From assembly GCA_030248065.1 (NCBI GenBank), contig JASAMV010003622.1, forward strand, positions 37,990-101,989: a stretch of DNA of 64,000 nt, written 5' to 3'. Below are positions 61,338-64,000 of this stretch, in pieces. Positions within the stretch are counted from its first letter, which is position 1. Every line of letters starts with the position of its first letter. A model generated the notes under the pieces. It ran no database searches. It was not told the origin of the DNA and was given only the letters and a program-made list of their open reading frames with translations. This DNA comes from Rhynchonema sp. JSB1_4 (lineage: Eukaryota > Nematoda > Chromadorea > Monhysterida > Xyalidae). A program made the position numbers and the translations under genes.

Positions 61338-62253
61338 CCGTATTGTCGGAATCGGAAATACCGTAAAAACCTAAATAGAAGGGGGGGCTCTATTAACTCA
61401 CTGACCCCATTTTGGGGGGCTCTATTACGGGGGGGGCTCTATTCCGGGGGGGGGGCTTCTATTAATTCACTGACCCGAACCTGAAAAAATTGTCCCCAGA
61501 CCCAGAAATACCCCCAAAAACCCCAAAAAAGGGGTTTGAAAGGATGTTTTTTCGCTTGTAATCGCATTTATTCGTGTCTATTCGTCAATAAGAGGTGTAT
61601 TATGTGCTCTAAACTAATAATAAACGTGCGTGAATGAACTTGTGCACCACTATCAAGCGTTAATACACTACTGTATAGGGGATGTTACTTGGGGGTGGGG
61701 GGCTCTATTCCGTGGGGCCTCTATTAATTCACTGACCCCTTTTTGGGGGGGCTGTATTACGGGGGGGCTCTATTCCGGGGGGGGGCTGTATTTAGGTTTT
61801 TACGGTAGGGGTGGGCCCCAGAGGTGGGAATCCGGCCGGGTTACCTCGGCCCGGCCCGGCCTGGCCCGACAGTTCGTCCGGCCCGGCCCGGCCCGACTTT
61901 GAAAAAAGTCGGCCCGGCCCGGCCCCTGCCCCCGCCCATTGTTTTCGGCCCGACTTTTTCTGATGATATTTTGAAGAAAATTTTTTGGTGCAAAAATTAC
62001 AGTTTTTTGTTTATACCTGAAAATCATAGAAGTCGGTCCTAAGCTGCTGAATCGCAAGAAATTTTGGCTAATTTACCGTAAAAAGTCACGATTTTTTACT
62101 GAATTTCGATGATGTCGGGCCGACCATCCCGGCCCGGCCCGGCCCGACAGTCCGAAAATAGTGGGGGGTTCAATTAATGGGGGGTTCTATTTTTGATTTC
62201 GAGCCATTTGGGTGGGGGTCAATTAATGGGGGGTTCTATTTCCGACAATACGG
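61338..62253. mobile_element. TA-flanked element (L1/L5 family), third copy
   Basis: Ends CCGTATTGTCGG (61338) and CCGACAATACGG (62253), TA on both sides. Contains the intact L0-family element (61361-61805) and a truncated GGCCCG element (61819-about 62150). Here L0-type sits inside L1-type, whereas at 51006 L1-type sits inside L0-type, so both families were active over the same period. Confidence 0.85.
61361..61805. mobile_element. Intact L0-family MITE with the empty site
   Basis: Ends CCGTAAAAACCTAAATAG and CTGTATTTAGGTTTTTACGG, TA on both sides. At 61661-61680 it reads TTAATACACTACTGTATAGG, the uninterrupted version of the sequence that L1 splits at 51006 and 54761. Confidence 0.85.
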
Positions 62254-62255
62254 TA

Positions 62256-62536
62256 AGTTGACGCGCTCTCCTGATGCAGTACGTAAGTCGCCGCCCCGGC
62301 TGGCACAGTAGCAGGTATAATTTTTGGCTCAAACCTCAAAATGGTTTAAAATCGGTATTTTTCAGTCCAGTCCATGTGGGCGAAAAATCGCGCGTGACGC
62401 GCGAAATTAGCGCTTAAGAGTACATTCTCATCAATATGTAGACATAAAAATTTTGTTCCCGGTTTGACCCCCCTCGTAGGTAGGTTGATTGCAGGCAGGC
62501 TTTTTTGCTGGCACAAGTAAGTTGATTGCAAAGGCC
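62256..62536. other. Spacer between transposon blocks
   Basis: About 280 bases with AATCGCGCGTGACGCGCGAAAT palindromic GC words similar to those in other elements here; probably part of another decayed repeat. The direct words GTAAGTTGATTGCA and TAGGTTGATTGCAGGCAGGC are visible. Confidence 0.35.
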
Positions 62537-63318
62537 CAGTGTAGTTCCTGGTCCGGAGGGGGAGATAGCGGACCCCCCGTTTTTTTCGGAGGGGGAGATA
62601 GTGTACCCCCGAGGGGGGGAAGGGGGGAAGACCCAAATTCGGGAAAAAGTAACTTTTTGAGGGAGAAAATTTGACCTATTTTTGCCCCTTTTTGGAAAAA
62701 ATTCTTCATAAAAGGGTATTTTGGCGACTTTTGAGAACATTGACCTAAAAATCACACATTTTAGGCCTAAAAATGCCCATTTTAGGCCTAAAAATAGCCA
62801 TTTTAGGCAAAAATTGGGGGACATAGTGTACCCGGAGGGGGAGATAGGGGGATACTGTCAGTGTAGTTCCTGGTCCGGCGCGGCGGTTAGTGTACCTACC
62901 CCTTTTTTCCGTGCGGCGGTTAGTGTACCTCCCTGGGGGGAAGGGGGGGGGAAGACCCAAATTCACGAAAAAGTCACTTTTTGAGGTAGAAAATTTGACC
63001 GATTTTTGGCCCTTTTTGGAAAAAAATTCTCCATAAAAAGGGTATTCTGGCGACTTTTGACAACATCGACCTAAAAATCACCCATTTTAGGCCTAAAAAT
63101 GTCCATTTTAGGCCTAAAAATGCATATTTTGGGCAAAAATTGAGGCGGTTAGTGTACCTGGCGCGGCGGTTAGTGTACTAGTGTACCTTGGTCGCGGCGG
63201 TTAGTGTACCTTAGGGGGGGACCCCCCTCCCCCCAGGAACTACACTGGATACTGTACCACCCGAGGGGGAGATAGCGTACCCGAGGGGGGACCCCCCTCC
63301 CCCCGAAGAACTGCACTG
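62537..63318. mobile_element. hAT MITE family G, perfect TSD, hosting another G copy
   Basis: Ends CAGTGTAGTTCCTGG and GAAGAACTGCACTG, TSD CAAAGGCC (62529-62536, 63319-63326). Contains a second family member at 62859-63247. Confidence 0.9.
62859..63247. mobile_element. hAT MITE family G nested in its own family
   Basis: 389 bp, ends CAGTGTAGTTCCTGG and CAGGAACTACACTG, TSD GATACTGT (62851-62858, 63248-63255). Interior GGCGGTTAGTGTACC and AGGCCTAAAA words. Confidence 0.9.
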
Positions 63319-63614
63319 CAAAGGCCTGGGTATGGGTAGCTGCACTACTGCTTCTTTCTTCAAAACGATGACAAAAGGTCAAGAACTAGGAAATGTTATT
63401 GCGCGAAGCGCAAAATTTTTTTAAATTTTGGTTCAAAAAGTGGTAATTTCGTTTGAATTTAGGCATACCGGGTCGGACCGGGCGGGCGGGTCGACTAAAA
63501 TCGCGGCCCCGCCCGTTTCCGATCTCTGGGGGTCTATTTTTTCACTGGGGTCATTTTTTAGGGGTTCAATTTATGGGGGTCAATTATTTGGGGGTTATAT
63601 TTTTCATTTCCCGG

Positions 63615-63686
63615 CAGCTAGCTAGCTTTCTTGCGCCGGACCCCTCCAGCTGGCTAGCTTTCTTGCTCTGACCAACGACATCACTG
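63615..63686. mobile_element. hAT MITE family C, truncated end
   Basis: Only the terminal about 70 bases remain in inverted orientation: AGCTAGCTAGCTTTCTTGC, CCGGACCCCTCCAGC, GACCAACGACATCACTG. It abuts a remnant of an L5-type element (TTTTTTCACTGGGGTCATTT) to its left. Confidence 0.75.
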
Positions 63687-63744
63687 CTCCACTCCCCAAC
63701 CAGATCAAACCAATCCTGCGGTAAAATAAAGTCAGCAAACTGAA

Positions 63745-64000
63745 ATGGAGGATAACGATGACGATAGTGAAATGACGGCGATGGAATGTTCGAGCAGTGA
63801 CATACCGACGCGAGAATCAATGGCCGAAACTTTGTATCTGGCTTTGCAACGATACCAATGTGTTTTGGTTGAGGTGAGGTTAAACATATATGACTAACTG
63901 AAAAAAACAGTTTTTCGGAAAAAACGGAAAAGACCGTTTTTTTCCGGAGCCCGGTAATTTTCGAAAATAAATTAGCCGGAAAAATTGCCGGCAGTGTAGT
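63745..64000 (+). CDS. Unidentified gene, first exon only
   Basis: A 43-codon exon (63745-63873) begins MEDNDDDSEMTAMECSSSDI and continues SMAETLYLALQRYQCVLVE to a GTGAGG donor in phase 0. The acidic, Ser-rich start followed by an amphipathic helix looks like a genuine protein N-terminus, and it is the only long + strand frame beside non-repetitive sequence at this end. The rest lies beyond the window. No family assigned. Confidence 0.45.

Overview
The window is animal nuclear DNA. Genes are split into many short exons with GT..AG introns, the recognisable proteins are animal housekeeping proteins, and the intergenic and intronic space is full of short inverted-repeat transposons. No bacterial, organellar or viral gene order is seen. 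A divergent ionotropic-receptor gene and a family of small secreted precursors resembling allatostatin C suggest a protostome invertebrate; the species cannot be named from the sequence.

Layout, left to right. 0.75-3.0 kb: two tandem ankyrin-repeat genes (-), one running off the left edge. 5.6-7.25 kb: OGG1, 8-oxoguanine DNA glycosylase (-, 7 exons, 353 aa). 7.8-9.3 kb: PSTK, the selenocysteine-pathway seryl-tRNA kinase (-, 3 exons). 10.1-15.3 kb: an F-box/LRR-like gene (-). 15.7-18.7 kb: an unidentified multi-exon gene (-) probably interrupted by a hAT transposon with a perfect 8-bp target-site duplication (TSD). 18.7-44.0 kb: NUP133, the nuclear pore Y-complex scaffold (-). I could thread 26 exons with compatible phases into 1153 codons. 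Its intron 22 is 14.8 kb long and holds, on the opposite strand, a tandem array of six two-exon genes for small secreted, cysteine-containing precursors (five look intact, one is a pseudogene). 45.1-48.2 kb: PCMT, protein-L-isoaspartate O-methyltransferase (-, 6 exons, 229 aa). 48.4-56 kb: a nested transposon cluster at least five insertions deep, then a 69-bp minisatellite. 57.2-60.9 kb: an ionotropic glutamate/IR-type receptor gene (-). 61.3-63.7 kb: a second nest of the same transposon families. 63.75 kb: first exon of a + strand gene that leaves the window.

The genes do not form a pathway. OGG1, PSTK, NUP133 and PCMT are independent housekeeping genes on one strand. Most notable are (1) the nested array, whose C-terminal peptide R-F-R-D-C-W-F-S-A-A-Q-C has the cysteine spacing and flanking residues of allatostatin-C/somatostatin-like peptides; (2) a strongly over-represented octamer, ATGTTTCA/TGAAACAT, hand-counted 46 times where about 3 are expected, in exons in several reading frames as well as introns and spacers; (3) frequent 5' splice sites with a pyrimidine at intron position +3; and (4) the transposon nest, in which TSDs and a paralogous empty site let the order of insertion be read.

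Limits: exon borders were set by eye from splice consensus, reading phase and remembered family resemblance. No alignment, gene predictor or RNA evidence was available.
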